A stretch of DNA of 64,000 bases from Paraburkholderia diazotrophica (lineage in GTDB: Bacteria > Pseudomonadota > Gammaproteobacteria > Burkholderiales > Burkholderiaceae), in the NCBI RefSeq assembly GCF_900108945.1, contig NZ_FNYE01000012.1, forward strand, positions 124,001 to 188,000, written 5' to 3'. The stretch's first letter is position 1. The number at the start of each line of letters is the position of its first letter. The notes under the pieces were generated by a model that saw nothing but the letters and a program-made list of their open reading frames with translations, had not been told where the DNA came from and did not search any database. This document shows, in pieces, positions 8,368 to 16,739 of this stretch. The translations under genes were made by a program, and so were the position numbers.

Positions 8368-10431
8368 TTACGAACAGAACTTCGCCAGGAGACTCATCTG
8401 TGCATTGCGCGACGACTTGCCCGGACGGCGCCGGCGATAGTGCCCGTCGCTCTGCATCAGCCACGCGGCCTGGTTGTCGCCGAGGAATGCCGACAGGCCT
8501 TCCGCGATCACGCGGCGCTTCAGGCGCCGGTTGTTGACCGGGAATGCGACTTCGACGCGGCGGAAGAAGTTGCGGTCCATCCAGTCGGCGCTCGACAGAT
8601 AGACCTGTTCGCGGCCGTCGTCGTGGAAGTAGAAGATGCGGTGATGCTCGAGAAAGCGGCCGACGATCGAGCGCACCGTGATGTTCTCCGACAGCCCTTC
8701 GACGCCCGGCTGCAACGAGCACACGCCGCGCACGATCAGATCGATCTTCACGCCCGCCTGTGAGGCCTCGTACAGTTCCGCGATGACGGTCGGCTCCAGC
8801 AGCGCATTCATCTTCGCGACGATGCGCGCGCGTTTGCCGGCTCGCGCATGCTCGGCCTCGGCGCGAATCGCGTCGACGAGCCTCGGATGCAGCGTGAACG
8901 GCGACTGCCACAACTCGTGCAGCGGCAGCTCGCCGCCGATGCCCGTCAGTTGCTGGAACACGTGGTGCACGTCTTCGCAGATCTGCTGGTCGGCCGTCAT
9001 CAGCCCGAAGTCGGTATAGAGCCGTGCCGTGCGCGGATGATAGTTGCCCGTGCCCAGATGCGCGTAGCGCTTCAGAATCGACTTGCCGCCTTCCGACACG
9101 CGCCGCACGATCAACATCATCTTCGCGTGACACTTGTGGCCGACCACGCCGTAGACGACATGCGCGCCGACGGCTTCGAGCTGCGACGCCCAGTTGATAT
9201 TCGTCTCTTCGTCGAAGCGCGCGAGCAGCTCGACGACCACCGTCACTTCCTTGCCGTTGCGCGCGGCCTGCATCAACGCGTCCATCAGCGGCGAATCGGT
9301 GCCCGTGCGATAGATGGTCTGCTTGATCGCGACGACGTTCGGGTCCTTCGCGGCCTGCAGCAGCAATTCGAGCACCGGCTGGAAACTCTCGTACGGATGA
9401 TGCAGCAGCACGTCGTCCTGATCGATCACGTCGAAGAGACTTGCGCTGTTGGCGATCTGCGGCGGCGTGGCGGGAATGTGCGGGACGAACTTCAGATCGG
9501 GCCGGTCGACCTTCTCTGGTAATTGCATCAGACGCACGAGATTCACGGGGCCATCGACGTAATAGCAGTCCTTCTGCGACAGGCCGCTTTCGTCGAGCAG
9601 ACGCCGCACGAGATGCGCGGGCGTTTCCGCCGATACTTCGAGCCGCACCGCATTGCCCAGATGGCGCGCAGGCAGTTCGCCCTGCAGCGCGACGCGCAGG
9701 TTCGTGATTTCGTCTTCGTCGACGAACAGTTCGCTGTTGCGCGTGATGCGGAACTGGTTGCAGCTGCGCACGACGAGATTCGGAAACAGCTCGCCGACAA
9801 AGCGTTGCAGCAGCGAGCTGAGGAGCACGAAGCCATGCGGATAGCCGGACAGTTCCTGCGGCATGCGCACGAGGCGCGGCAGCGCGCGCGGCGCCTGCAC
9901 GATGCCCATCACGGCCTGGCGGCCGAACGCGTCCTTGCCTTCCAGCTCGACGACGAAGTTCAGGCTCTTGTTCAGCACGCGCGGAAAAGGGTGCGCAGGG
10001 TCGAGGCCGATCGGCGTCAGGACGGGCAGCAGTTCATCGAAGAAGTAGTCGCGCGCCCATTGCGTCTGCGCTTCGTTCCATGCTTCCGTGCCGTGAAAGT
10101 AGATGCCTTCGTCTTCGAGCGCGGGCAGCACGGTGTCCTGCAGCATCGTGTACTGACGATGCACCAGCTTCTGCGCGCGCTCGACGACGAGATCGTACAC
10201 ATGCTGCAGCGACATGCCGTCAGGCGACAGCGCGCCGGGGTTGTCGCGCATCTGTTCCTGAAGGCCCGCCATGCGGACTTCGAAGAATTCATCAAGGTTG
10301 CTGCTGGTGATGCAGATGAAGCGCAAGCGCTCGAGGAGAGGTACAGCCGGGTCCGCAGCCTGAGCGAGCACACGCTCGTTGAACCCCAGAATGCCCAGCT
10401 CGCGATTCAAAAGAGGGTAGCGGTTGGACAT
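8368..10431 (-). CDS. ppk: Polyphosphate kinase 1
   Basis: PPK1 reversibly polymerises the gamma-phosphate of ATP into inorganic polyphosphate, the cell's phosphate store. The 687-residue length matches the family (about 690). Visible motifs include the N-terminal LNRELGILGFNERVL, the central HHPYESFQPV, the phospho-histidine region YAHLGTGNYHPRTARLYTDFGL and the C-terminal DRNFFRRVEVAFPV. The start was set at the ATG giving MSNRYPLLNRE; longer in-frame versions would run through the Pho box and encode an unrelated tail. The start has no strong ribosome site. A Pho box lies 53-70 bp upstream, and ppx is divergent. Confidence 0.96.
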   Translation of the reverse strand: MSNRYPLLNRELGILGFNERVLAQAADPAVPLLERLRFICITSSNLDEFFEVRMAGLQEQMRDNPGALSPDGMSLQHVYDLVVERAQKLVHRQYTMLQDTVLPALEDEGIYFHGTEAWNEAQTQWARDYFFDELLPVLTPIGLDPAHPFPRVLNKSLNFVVELEGKDAFGRQAVMGIVQAPRALPRLVRMPQELSGYPHGFVLLSSLLQRFVGELFPNLVVRSCNQFRITRNSELFVDEDEITNLRVALQGELPARHLGNAVRLEVSAETPAHLVRRLLDESGLSQKDCYYVDGPVNLVRLMQLPEKVDRPDLKFVPHIPATPPQIANSASLFDVIDQDDVLLHHPYESFQPVLELLLQAAKDPNVVAIKQTIYRTGTDSPLMDALMQAARNGKEVTVVVELLARFDEETNINWASQLEAVGAHVVYGVVGHKCHAKMMLIVRRVSEGGKSILKRYAHLGTGNYHPRTARLYTDFGLMTADQQICEDVHHVFQQLTGIGGELPLHELWQSPFTLHPRLVDAIRAEAEHARAGKRARIVAKMNALLEPTVIAELYEASQAGVKIDLIVRGVCSLQPGVEGLSENITVRSIVGRFLEHHRIFYFHDDGREQVYLSSADWMDRNFFRRVEVAFPVNNRRLKRRVIAEGLSAFLGDNQAAWLMQSDGHYRRRRPGKSSRNAQMSLLAKFCS

Positions 10432-10483
10432 CGGCGGTGAGAATGAGAGATCGGGAGGTGACTCGAAAGGACGCTCGGAAATT

Positions 10484-10501
10484 CTCACAGTATGATGACA
10501 G
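10484..10501 (-). promoter_or_regulatory. Pho box upstream of ppk
   Basis: Read on the minus strand this is CTGTCAT-CATA-CTGTGAG: one perfect and one 5-of-7 copy of the PhoB heptamer with the canonical 4-nt spacer. It lies 53-70 bp ahead of the ppk start codon. The sequence 10-11 nt downstream is not a good -10 element, so the exact promoter is unresolved. Confidence 0.75.
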
Positions 10502-10551
10502 GTGCGTGAATTGAGGTTTTTCGTAATTTTACGCTTTTGACTCCGCGTGTC

Positions 10552-10573
10552 GTAAATATGACGTAAGTATATG
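10552..10573. repeat. Two 11-bp direct repeats in the ppk-ppx divergent region
   Basis: CGTAAATATGA is followed immediately by CGTAAGTATAT, giving one-helical-turn phasing. A related CGTAATTTTACG inverted repeat lies at 10522-10533. These sit between the divergent ppk and ppx genes in an AT-rich stretch and could be regulator sites, but no regulator can be named. Confidence 0.4.
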
Positions 10574-10707
10574 TGACGATAGCGCACGACAATGGCGGAG
10601 GTGACAGCGCGATGTCCAGTACGCTTAAAATGGCGACTTTGAACAACGCGGTGACGAATGTGCCCGCCCGGGGCGCAGCATCTGCGCGCATGAGGTCCCC
10701 CTTCCCG

Positions 10708-12219
10708 ATGGTCAATACTCCGCCACTACTCGCCGCCGTCGATCTCGGCTCGAACAGCTTCCGCCTGATCGTGGGCCGCGTCGAAGAAACCGATGCGGGC
10801 AGCCAGATCTACCAGGTGGACGCGCTGCGCGAACCGGTGCGGCTCGGAGCCGGATTGTCGCGCGAGAAAATGCTGGACCGTGCTTCGCAGGTGCGTGGCT
10901 GGGATGCGCTCAAGCGCTTCGGCGAGCGTCTGCGCGATTTCCATCCCGATCATGTTCGTGCCGTCGCGACCAACACGCTGCGCGTCGCGAAGAATGCGCA
11001 GGAATTTCTCGGCGAAGCGGAAGCAGCGCTCGGTTTTCCCATCGAAGTGATTGCAGGCCGCGAGGAAGCGCGCCTGATCTACGCGGGCGCCGCGCATTCG
11101 GTGCCGGCGAGCGCGGGCAAGCGGCTCGTCGTCGACATCGGCGGCGGCTCGACGGAATTCATCATCGGTTCGCACTACACGCCGATCAAAATGGAGAGCC
11201 TGTATATCGGCTGCGTGAGCCATAGCCGGCAGTTCTTCCCGTCGGGCAACGTCGACGAATACACGATGCGTCAAGCCGAGCTTGCGGCCTCGCGTGAAAT
11301 CCAGATCATCTCGGCGGACTACAAGACGACGGGCTGGGACCAGGGCATCGGTTCGTCGGGCACGGCGCGGGCGCTCGCCGAGCTCGTCGAAGCGAACGGC
11401 TTCAACGATCCGGGCATCACGCACGGCATATCGCGCGGCGGCCTCGAACGTCTGAAGCGCGCGTTGATCAAGGCGGAGAACGTCAACCGTCTCAAGCTCG
11501 TCGCGCTGAAGCCGGATCGCGTGCCCGTGCTGGCGGGCGGCCTCTCGATCATGATCGCCGTGTTCGACGAACTCGGCGTCGACTACGTGGATACGACGGA
11601 CGGCGCATTGCGTCTGGGCGTGCTGTATGACCTGCTCGGCCGCTCGCAGCATCAGGACATGCGCACGATCACGGTCGAAGGCTTCATGCGGCGCTACGGC
11701 ATCGATCGCGCGCAGGCGAGCCGTATCGGCGAACTCGCCGTGAACTTCTACGATCAGCTCGACGAGCCCGACGCGGAAGTACGCGAAGAGAACCGGATGT
11801 TTCTCGGCTGGGCCGCCGCATTGCATGAAATCGGGCTGTCGATTTCGCACAGCGCGTATCACAAGCACTCGGCGTACATCGCGAGCAACGCGGACATGCC
11901 GGGCTTTTCGCGCACGGATCAGGCACGCCTCGCGGCGCTCGTCGTCGGTCATGCGGGCAAGCTCGGCAAGCTCGCGCAGACGCGCGATCTCGAATGGAAG
12001 CTGCTGTTCTGTCTGCGGCTCGCGGCGCTGTTTTGCCGTCGCCGCGCCGACGCCGGCTTGCCGGAAATACACGTCGCGCAAGCGAACGGCGGCTACGAAG
12101 TGCGCCTTCCGAATTCATGGGTCGCGAACAATCCGCTGACCGACTACAGCCTGATCCAGGAAGCGGCGGAGTGGGAGAAGATTCGCACGCCGTATCGCGT
12201 CGTCTATACGGACGAGTGA
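10708..12219 (+). CDS. ppx: Exopolyphosphatase, Ppx/GppA family
   Basis: Ppx releases orthophosphate from polyphosphate ends (or hydrolyses pppGpp in GppA-like members) in the cytoplasm. The 503-residue form begins MVNTPPLLAAVDLGSNSFRLIVG, with the actin-like phosphate-1 motif near the start. A second phosphate motif (VVDIGGGSTEFIIG) and the catalytic-Glu region follow, then a C-terminal HD-like helical domain. Start choice is open: the ATG at 10708 matches where family similarity begins, while the ATG at 10612 has a better ribosome site (GGAGG at 10597) and would add 32 residues. It is divergent from ppk, so synthesis and breakdown of polyphosphate share one regulatory region. Confidence 0.94.
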   Translation: MVNTPPLLAAVDLGSNSFRLIVGRVEETDAGSQIYQVDALREPVRLGAGLSREKMLDRASQVRGWDALKRFGERLRDFHPDHVRAVATNTLRVAKNAQEFLGEAEAALGFPIEVIAGREEARLIYAGAAHSVPASAGKRLVVDIGGGSTEFIIGSHYTPIKMESLYIGCVSHSRQFFPSGNVDEYTMRQAELAASREIQIISADYKTTGWDQGIGSSGTARALAELVEANGFNDPGITHGISRGGLERLKRALIKAENVNRLKLVALKPDRVPVLAGGLSIMIAVFDELGVDYVDTTDGALRLGVLYDLLGRSQHQDMRTITVEGFMRRYGIDRAQASRIGELAVNFYDQLDEPDAEVREENRMFLGWAAALHEIGLSISHSAYHKHSAYIASNADMPGFSRTDQARLAALVVGHAGKLGKLAQTRDLEWKLLFCLRLAALFCRRRADAGLPEIHVAQANGGYEVRLPNSWVANNPLTDYSLIQEAAEWEKIRTPYRVVYTDE

Positions 12220-12289
12220 TCGCTCAGGCGGCACGCGCATTCGATGTGGAAGTTGCGTGTGTGCATCGCACTCATGCTGCAAAGAGGGA

Positions 12290-12312
12290 AGCCCGTCGAT
12301 GCGGGCTTTTTG
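12290..12312 (+). terminator. Intrinsic terminator after ppx
   Basis: A 6-bp stem AGCCCG/CGGGCT with a 6-nt loop is followed by TTTTTGTTTT. It lies about 70 bp after the ppx stop. Confidence 0.75.
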
Positions 12313-12412
12313 TTTTCGCTTCGAAGTATCGCTTCGATGCTGCGAACATCGTGCGATGGCCGCGTAGTGCGCATCGCGCGGCACGAACCGCGCAATGCGC
12401 TCGCGAAGACGC

Positions 12413-13228
12413 TTAACGCGGCAGCGCGTCGCCGAGGAAGTGGCGAGCGTAGCGCGCATTGATCTCCGACAGACGGAACAGCGTCAGGAAGTCGGCCGTG
12501 TTGAAGTCGGGGTCCCAGGCCGGCGCGCCGCAGATCTTCGCGCCAAGGCGCAGATAGCCTTTGACGAGCGGCGGCGGCGCGACCTTTGCGCCCGTCTGCA
12601 GTTCGTCGACGGGCAGCGGCGTGTGCGGGAACGCGCGATATTCCGGCGCGGTCAGCACGTCGTCTTGCAGCGACGCGTACAGGTTCGCCGCGTAGTGGCC
12701 GCCGTCGGCCATCGCGACGCTCGCGCAGCCGAGCATCGTCTCGTAGCCGTTGTGCTGCATGTACGAGCCGAGCCCCGCCCACAGCGACATGATCACCGAG
12801 CCGCTGCGATAGTCGGGATGCACGCACGAGCGGCCCACTTCGACCATCTTCGAGCGCAGGTGCGTGAGGCGCGAGATGTCGAATTCGCCCTCGGCGTACA
12901 GACGGCCGATGCGCGCCGCCTGGTGCGGCGGCAGCACGCGGTATGTGCCGACGACCTTGAGCGTGTCGAGATCGCGGACAATCAGGTGATCGCAGTAAGC
13001 GTCGAACGAATCGACGTCGAGGCCGGCGGGACCGGACAGGCGCGCGCCCATTTCCTCGGCGAAGACGCGGTAACGCAGACGCTGCGCTTCACGAAGCTCC
13101 TCGTCGGTGCGCGCCCACGACACCTGCAGACGATGCTGGGCAGTGACCGTTTCTTCCGTGCGCGGCAGGCGGCGCCGCGGCTCGAGGATCGATGCGAAGG
13201 GCAGGGTTGGCGTCGGCAGTTCTCGCAT
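12413..13228 (-). CDS. olsB: Ornithine-lipid acyltransferase OlsB-like (GNAT family)
   Basis: The protein (271 residues) belongs to the acetyltransferase_5/OlsB group, whose members transfer a 3-hydroxyacyl chain from acyl carrier protein to ornithine. That is the first step of phosphorus-free ornithine lipids. Family features include LRYRVFAEEMGARL (about residue 55), the D-x-x-CDHLIVRD segment, VVGTYRVLPP and EVGRSCVHPDYRSG. The start ATG has AGGAA 6 nt upstream; a TTG further out is less likely. A Pho-box-like array lies 57 bp upstream and ppx/ppk next door, which fits membrane remodelling under phosphate limitation. Substrate is inferred from family resemblance; a general autoinducer-synthase-like or hemolysin-like acyltransferase is the alternative. 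Confidence 0.8.
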   Translation of the reverse strand: MRELPTPTLPFASILEPRRRLPRTEETVTAQHRLQVSWARTDEELREAQRLRYRVFAEEMGARLSGPAGLDVDSFDAYCDHLIVRDLDTLKVVGTYRVLPPHQAARIGRLYAEGEFDISRLTHLRSKMVEVGRSCVHPDYRSGSVIMSLWAGLGSYMQHNGYETMLGCASVAMADGGHYAANLYASLQDDVLTAPEYRAFPHTPLPVDELQTGAKVAPPPLVKGYLRLGAKICGAPAWDPDFNTADFLTLFRLSEINARYARHFLGDALPR

Positions 13229-13268
13229 TGGCGTTCCTGGTCGAAAATGTGAAATTCGCTTCGACGCC

Positions 13269-13313
13269 AATGTAGTAATGCCCGGTGACGCTCACGTGGC
13301 AATGTTATGACGA
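13269..13313 (-). promoter_or_regulatory. Pho-box-like triple repeat and -10 upstream of olsB
   Basis: On the minus strand three heptamers, TCGTCAT, TTGCCAC and GCGTCAC, are separated by exactly 4 nt each (11-bp period). Each matches CTGTCAY at 5 of 7 positions. Ten nt after the third is TACATT (13269-13274), which fits the spacing of the pstS Pho promoter. The repeats are degenerate, so this is a candidate. Confidence 0.5.
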
Positions 13314-13392
13314 TTCGATGACGCGTCGTAAGGCCGACGCTTTCGCGGCGCCTTCGACGGTCATCCGCTGTTTTTCCGCCACGCGGCGCGGG

Positions 13393-13851
13393 TCAGAGAA
13401 AATCGGGGCTGATCACCGCGCGCAGAGCTGCCTGTTCGCCATTGCCGCGGTTGCGGCTTTCGATCCACCAGATCGCCGATTTCTTCATCGACCAGCTCGC
13501 GCCGCTGTCGGCGAGCAGGCGCGCGGCGACATGGCCGAGCGTCGGCTGATGGCCGACGACCACGACTGTCGGCGCGATGCCGTCGGGCCAGCCGGCGGCC
13601 GTGAGGACATCGGTGGCGCTGGCGTCCGGCGCGATTTCGCGCACGACGCGGTACTGGTCCGTCAGCGATTCGGCTGTCTGCACCGTGCGCGTGGCGGGAC
13701 TCGCGAGGATGACGGCATCGTCGGAGAGACGCGCGCGCAGCCATTTCGCGGACGCCTGCGACTGCTTGCGGCCGCGTGCCGTCAGCTGGCGGGCGAGGTC
13801 GCTCGACGCGACGTCTTCGGCTTCGGCGTGACGCCAGAGGATCAGGTTCAT
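13393..13851 (-). CDS. sixA: Phosphohistidine phosphatase, SixA-like
   Basis: This is a small histidine-phosphatase-superfamily enzyme (152 residues), usual SixA size. The catalytic RHG-type motif is LWRHAEAE at residues 5-12, with a second conserved segment ASPATRTVQTAE and the second catalytic His in VVVGHQPTLGHVA. E. coli SixA removes phosphate from His residues of phosphorelay and PTS proteins; the substrate here is not shown by sequence. The start has GGAGA 8 nt upstream. It reads in the same direction as olsB, 164 bp before it. Confidence 0.85.
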   Translation of the reverse strand: MNLILWRHAEAEDVASSDLARQLTARGRKQSQASAKWLRARLSDDAVILASPATRTVQTAESLTDQYRVVREIAPDASATDVLTAAGWPDGIAPTVVVVGHQPTLGHVAARLLADSGASWSMKKSAIWWIESRNRGNGEQAALRAVISPDFL

Positions 13852-14044
13852 TGCGATGTCTCCAGGGGCTCGTATCGGCTGATATCGACAGTATGGACAA
13901 CGCGCGGTGAGGGGAGTTTTGTTTTGTCGACGCGCGTGCTCGGGAATGCCGGTGGTTGGGGGCGGGCCGCGGGTGTGGGCCGCGGGTGTGCGCCGGATAC
14001 CTGGCCGCTTCGAATGTCGCGCGCAGAAGACCGCTGAAACGAAA

Positions 14045-14075
14045 AAACCCGTGCCACCAAAGGTGACACGGGTTT
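14045..14075 (-). terminator. Terminator of the tRNA-Pro transcript
   Basis: On the minus strand AAACCCGTGTCACC pairs with GGTGGCACGGGTTT around a TTT loop, with one mismatch, and runs into six T. It lies just downstream of the tRNA. Confidence 0.85.
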
Positions 14076-14093
14076 CATCGACAGCTTTATTGG

Positions 14094-14170
14094 TGGTCGG
14101 AGCGAAAGGATTCGAACCTTCGACCCTCTGATCCCAAATCAGATGCGCTACCAGGCTGCGCTACGCTCCG
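14094..14170 (-). tRNA. tRNA-Pro (anticodon TGG)
   Basis: The minus strand folds into a complete 77-nt cloverleaf: acceptor CGGAGCG/CGCTCCG, D-arm with AGCCTGGTAGC, anticodon loop TTTGGGA with TGG, T-arm GGTTCGAATCC and encoded CCA. Confidence 0.97.
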
Positions 14171-14294
14171 ACGCGAGCCAGAGATTGTATCCGTATAGAT
14201 GATCCGCCGTCAATCTCGGCTGCAACCAGCCGACGCAGAGCATCGCAGACCAGGCGACCGGTATGGTGACCGACCACGTCACATCGCGTTGCGG

Positions 14295-14453
14295 TCATAT
14301 CTGCCCCATCAACAGCAGCACGATGACGACGATCAGCACCACGCCGACAATGCCTGTCGGACGGTAGCCCCATCCGCGACTATAGGGCCAGCTTGGCAGT
14401 GCGCCGATCAAGAGCAGGATCACCACGATCAACAGAATGGTTCCGAGGGTCAT
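14295..14453 (-). CDS. DUF3309 small membrane protein (52 aa)
   Basis: A 52-residue frame on the minus strand starts at ATG 14453 with AAGGAGAG 6 nt upstream. It encodes two hydrophobic helices (residues about 3-19 and 34-50). The link between them has the characteristic LIGALPSWPYSRGWGYRPTG, which matches the DUF3309 family as I know it. Members are widespread in alpha- and beta-proteobacteria and have no assigned function. The gene stands alone between tRNA-Pro and another tiny membrane gene; a monocistronic message is likely. Confidence 0.88.
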   Translation of the reverse strand: MTLGTILLIVVILLLIGALPSWPYSRGWGYRPTGIVGVVLIVVIVLLLMGQI

Positions 14454-14785
14454 GTTGTCTCTCCTTATATGGCCGGGCCGCGGAGACCGCTCGACGCGCG
14501 CGAGAGCAACATGACCACGCGCGACCGTCGGGCCGATTGTCGAACGCGCCGGATGCGCGTTTCACGGCTTACAAATCAGCAAGGCATATGCCCGGCTAGT
14601 AGCGGAGAAGACGGAGGGAAAGGGCGGAACGCGAGGGGAAAGCGCGCGTTGAACGCGCATAAACGCCGCGCCCGGCAAGCGCGGATACGCGCTTGCAGCC
14701 GACGTGCGCCCGTCACACCGACGCACGCGCCCGGCGAAAATTCAGGCGAACAAAAAACGCGCGCCGCACGCGCGGCGCATGGCAT

Positions 14786-14959
14786 TCAGTGTCTGCGGCG
14801 CATCTTGTCGAACACGTGATGCTCAGCGAGCCAGTGGTGCATCATCCCTTCGCCGTGATGTTCGCGGCGATAGGTGCGCGATTCGAAAACCGACAGTGCG
14901 ACGAGCACCAGCAATCCCACAGCGAGTCCGATCAGGCCTGCGATCGATTCGGCATCCAT
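14786..14959 (-). CDS. Small single-pass membrane protein (57 aa), unknown function
   Basis: The 57-residue product starts MDAESIAGLIGLAVG and has one transmembrane helix (about residues 6-24), then a basic, histidine-rich cytoplasmic tail (RREHHGEGMMHHWLAEHH). The ATG at 14959 has an excellent AAGGAGA site 5 nt upstream, which is the main evidence that it is translated. The His/Glu-rich tail could bind metal, but nothing more specific is supported. No operon partner is close. Confidence 0.7.
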   Translation of the reverse strand: MDAESIAGLIGLAVGLLVLVALSVFESRTYRREHHGEGMMHHWLAEHHVFDKMRRRH

Positions 14960-15113
14960 GGCTGTCTCCTTGGGCGACTGCAACCATGGCTACATAGTAG
15001 AACAACTGCCGCCAGTCGGTGCAGCGCGGATAAAGACGGCTTACGCGACGCACAATGTGCTTTGCGGGTAGACTCGTGGCCCCAATGTCATTCGTCGATG
15101 CTCACATCCGCTC

Positions 15114-15287
15114 ATGAAGCGCTTCCTGCTGGCCGCCTCGCTGTTTTCGCTATTCATCCTGTCGGCGTGTGCCGACGATACGACCGTTCGTCATCGCGTG
15201 CCGCCGAAGGACCCGGCGGACTATCACGGCGTGCCGACCGACGCTCGCCCGCCCGCGATGATCGACGCGCCCGTCGCGCCGAAATGA
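15114..15287 (+). CDS. Small lipoprotein (57 aa), unknown function
   Basis: A 57-residue frame begins MKRFLLAASLFSLFILSAC, a lipoprotein signal peptide with lipobox LSAC (Cys19). The short mature part is proline- and aspartate-rich. The lipid anchor on such a small mature peptide resembles other tiny envelope lipoproteins of this group. No clear ribosome site was seen and no homologous family is recognised. It converges with the MATE gene 54 bp downstream. Confidence 0.65.
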   Translation: MKRFLLAASLFSLFILSACADDTTVRHRVPPKDPADYHGVPTDARPPAMIDAPVAPK

Positions 15288-15341
15288 AGCGCGCGTTTCG
15301 CCTAAGCGATTTACTTCGACACAAGGCAAACGCCGCTCGGC

Positions 15342-16739
15342 TCAGCCGTGACGGCCTGATGCGTGCGGCCCGACGTCGCGCGCGAGACGCGGCAGCAAGC
15401 GTGCCAGCGTGAGGCCGCGAGCGGCCATGAAGAGCAGCAGCGCAGCCCAGAGGCCATGATTGCCATACGGGCCGACAAGCGCCCATGACGCCGCGAGAAA
15501 CACGCCCAGCGACACGATCATCGACGTCATCAGATCGCGCGTGCGCGTCGCGCCGATGAACACGCCGTCGAGCAGAAAGCCCCACACCGAAACGACGGGC
15601 GAAAGCGCCGTCCATGGCAGGAAGGCTTCCGCCGTCGCGCGCACGGCGGGCTGATCGGTGAGTCCTTCGACGATCCATGTTCCCGCCGCCCAGTAGACGC
15701 TCACGAAGCACAGCGCGCCGAGCGCCGACCAGAGCATCGTCGTCTTGACAGCATGGCGGAACGCATCGCGATTGCGCGCGCCGATCGCCGCGCCGACGAG
15801 TGCCTCGGCCGCGTGCGCGAAACCGTCGAGCCCATACGCCTTGAAGGTCTGAAAGTTGAGCAGCAGCGCATTCGCGGCGAGCGTCGCGTCGCCTTGCCGC
15901 GCGCCGAGATGCGCGAACCAGCCGAACGTGCCGAGCAGGCACATCGTGCGCACGAAGATATCGCGGTTGATCGCGACCATGCGCGTCAACGCGTCGCGAT
16001 CGAGCAGCGCCGCGCGCTCGAGAGGCGGCAGGCCGCGCGGACGCATCTGCCACAGCAGCACGGCGCCGAACGCGAAGCCGAGCGCGTCGGCCGTTGCGGT
16101 CGCCGCGCCGATGCCCGCGACGCCCCAATGGAACGCATACACGTACAGCAGCACGGCAACGATGTTCACGGCGTTGATGAACACCTGCGTGGCGAGCGCG
16201 ACGCGTACGCGTTGCGTGCCGAGCAGCCAGCCGAGCACGACATAGTTCGCGAGCGCGAGCGGCGCGGCCCAGATGCGCGCATGACAGTAGGTGCGCGCAT
16301 GGCGCTGCACTTCATCGCTGCCGCCGATCGCGCGCACTGCGAAGTCGATCAGCGGCACCTGCAAGGCCAGCACGACCGCGCCGATCGCGAACGCGAGCAG
16401 CAGCGCGCGCACGATGTTCATGCGCAGGGCGGCCTGATCGTCGGCGCCCAACGACTGCGCGACGAGCCCCGTCGTGCCCATGCGCAGAAAGCCGAATCCC
16501 CAGAACACGAAGTTGAAGAAGAGCCCGCCCAAGGCCACGCCGCCGAGATACGACGCGCTGTCCAGATGCCCGGCGACGGCGGTATCGACGGCGCCGAGAA
16601 TCGGCTGGGTCAGATTGGCGAGGACGATCGGAAACGCGAGCGTCAGCACGCGCCGATGCCAGCGCACGGGCACGGCGGATGCCAGCGGAGCGTCCCGCGC
16701 GGCCGGTTCTTCGGCGCGATCGTTCGCGCGATCGTTCAA
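15342..16739 (-). CDS. MATE family efflux transporter (DinF-like)
   Basis: This is an inner-membrane multidrug/toxin exporter of the MATE superfamily, DinF/NorM-like, with about 12 hydrophobic segments over 465 residues. The N-terminal half has LAFPIVLANLTQPILGAVDTAVAGHL, the conserved first-helix region. I place the start at TTG 16739, because it has GGAG 5-6 nt upstream and overlaps the previous gene's stop (TTGA). Longer starts would overlap the DUF2288 gene by over 100 bp and encode an arginine-rich, non-membrane tail. Substrate is not evident. It is translationally coupled to the DUF2288 gene. Confidence 0.93.
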   Translation of the reverse strand: MNDRANDRAEEPAARDAPLASAVPVRWHRRVLTLAFPIVLANLTQPILGAVDTAVAGHLDSASYLGGVALGGLFFNFVFWGFGFLRMGTTGLVAQSLGADDQAALRMNIVRALLLAFAIGAVVLALQVPLIDFAVRAIGGSDEVQRHARTYCHARIWAAPLALANYVVLGWLLGTQRVRVALATQVFINAVNIVAVLLYVYAFHWGVAGIGAATATADALGFAFGAVLLWQMRPRGLPPLERAALLDRDALTRMVAINRDIFVRTMCLLGTFGWFAHLGARQGDATLAANALLLNFQTFKAYGLDGFAHAAEALVGAAIGARNRDAFRHAVKTTMLWSALGALCFVSVYWAAGTWIVEGLTDQPAVRATAEAFLPWTALSPVVSVWGFLLDGVFIGATRTRDLMTSMIVSLGVFLAASWALVGPYGNHGLWAALLLFMAARGLTLARLLPRLARDVGPHASGRHG

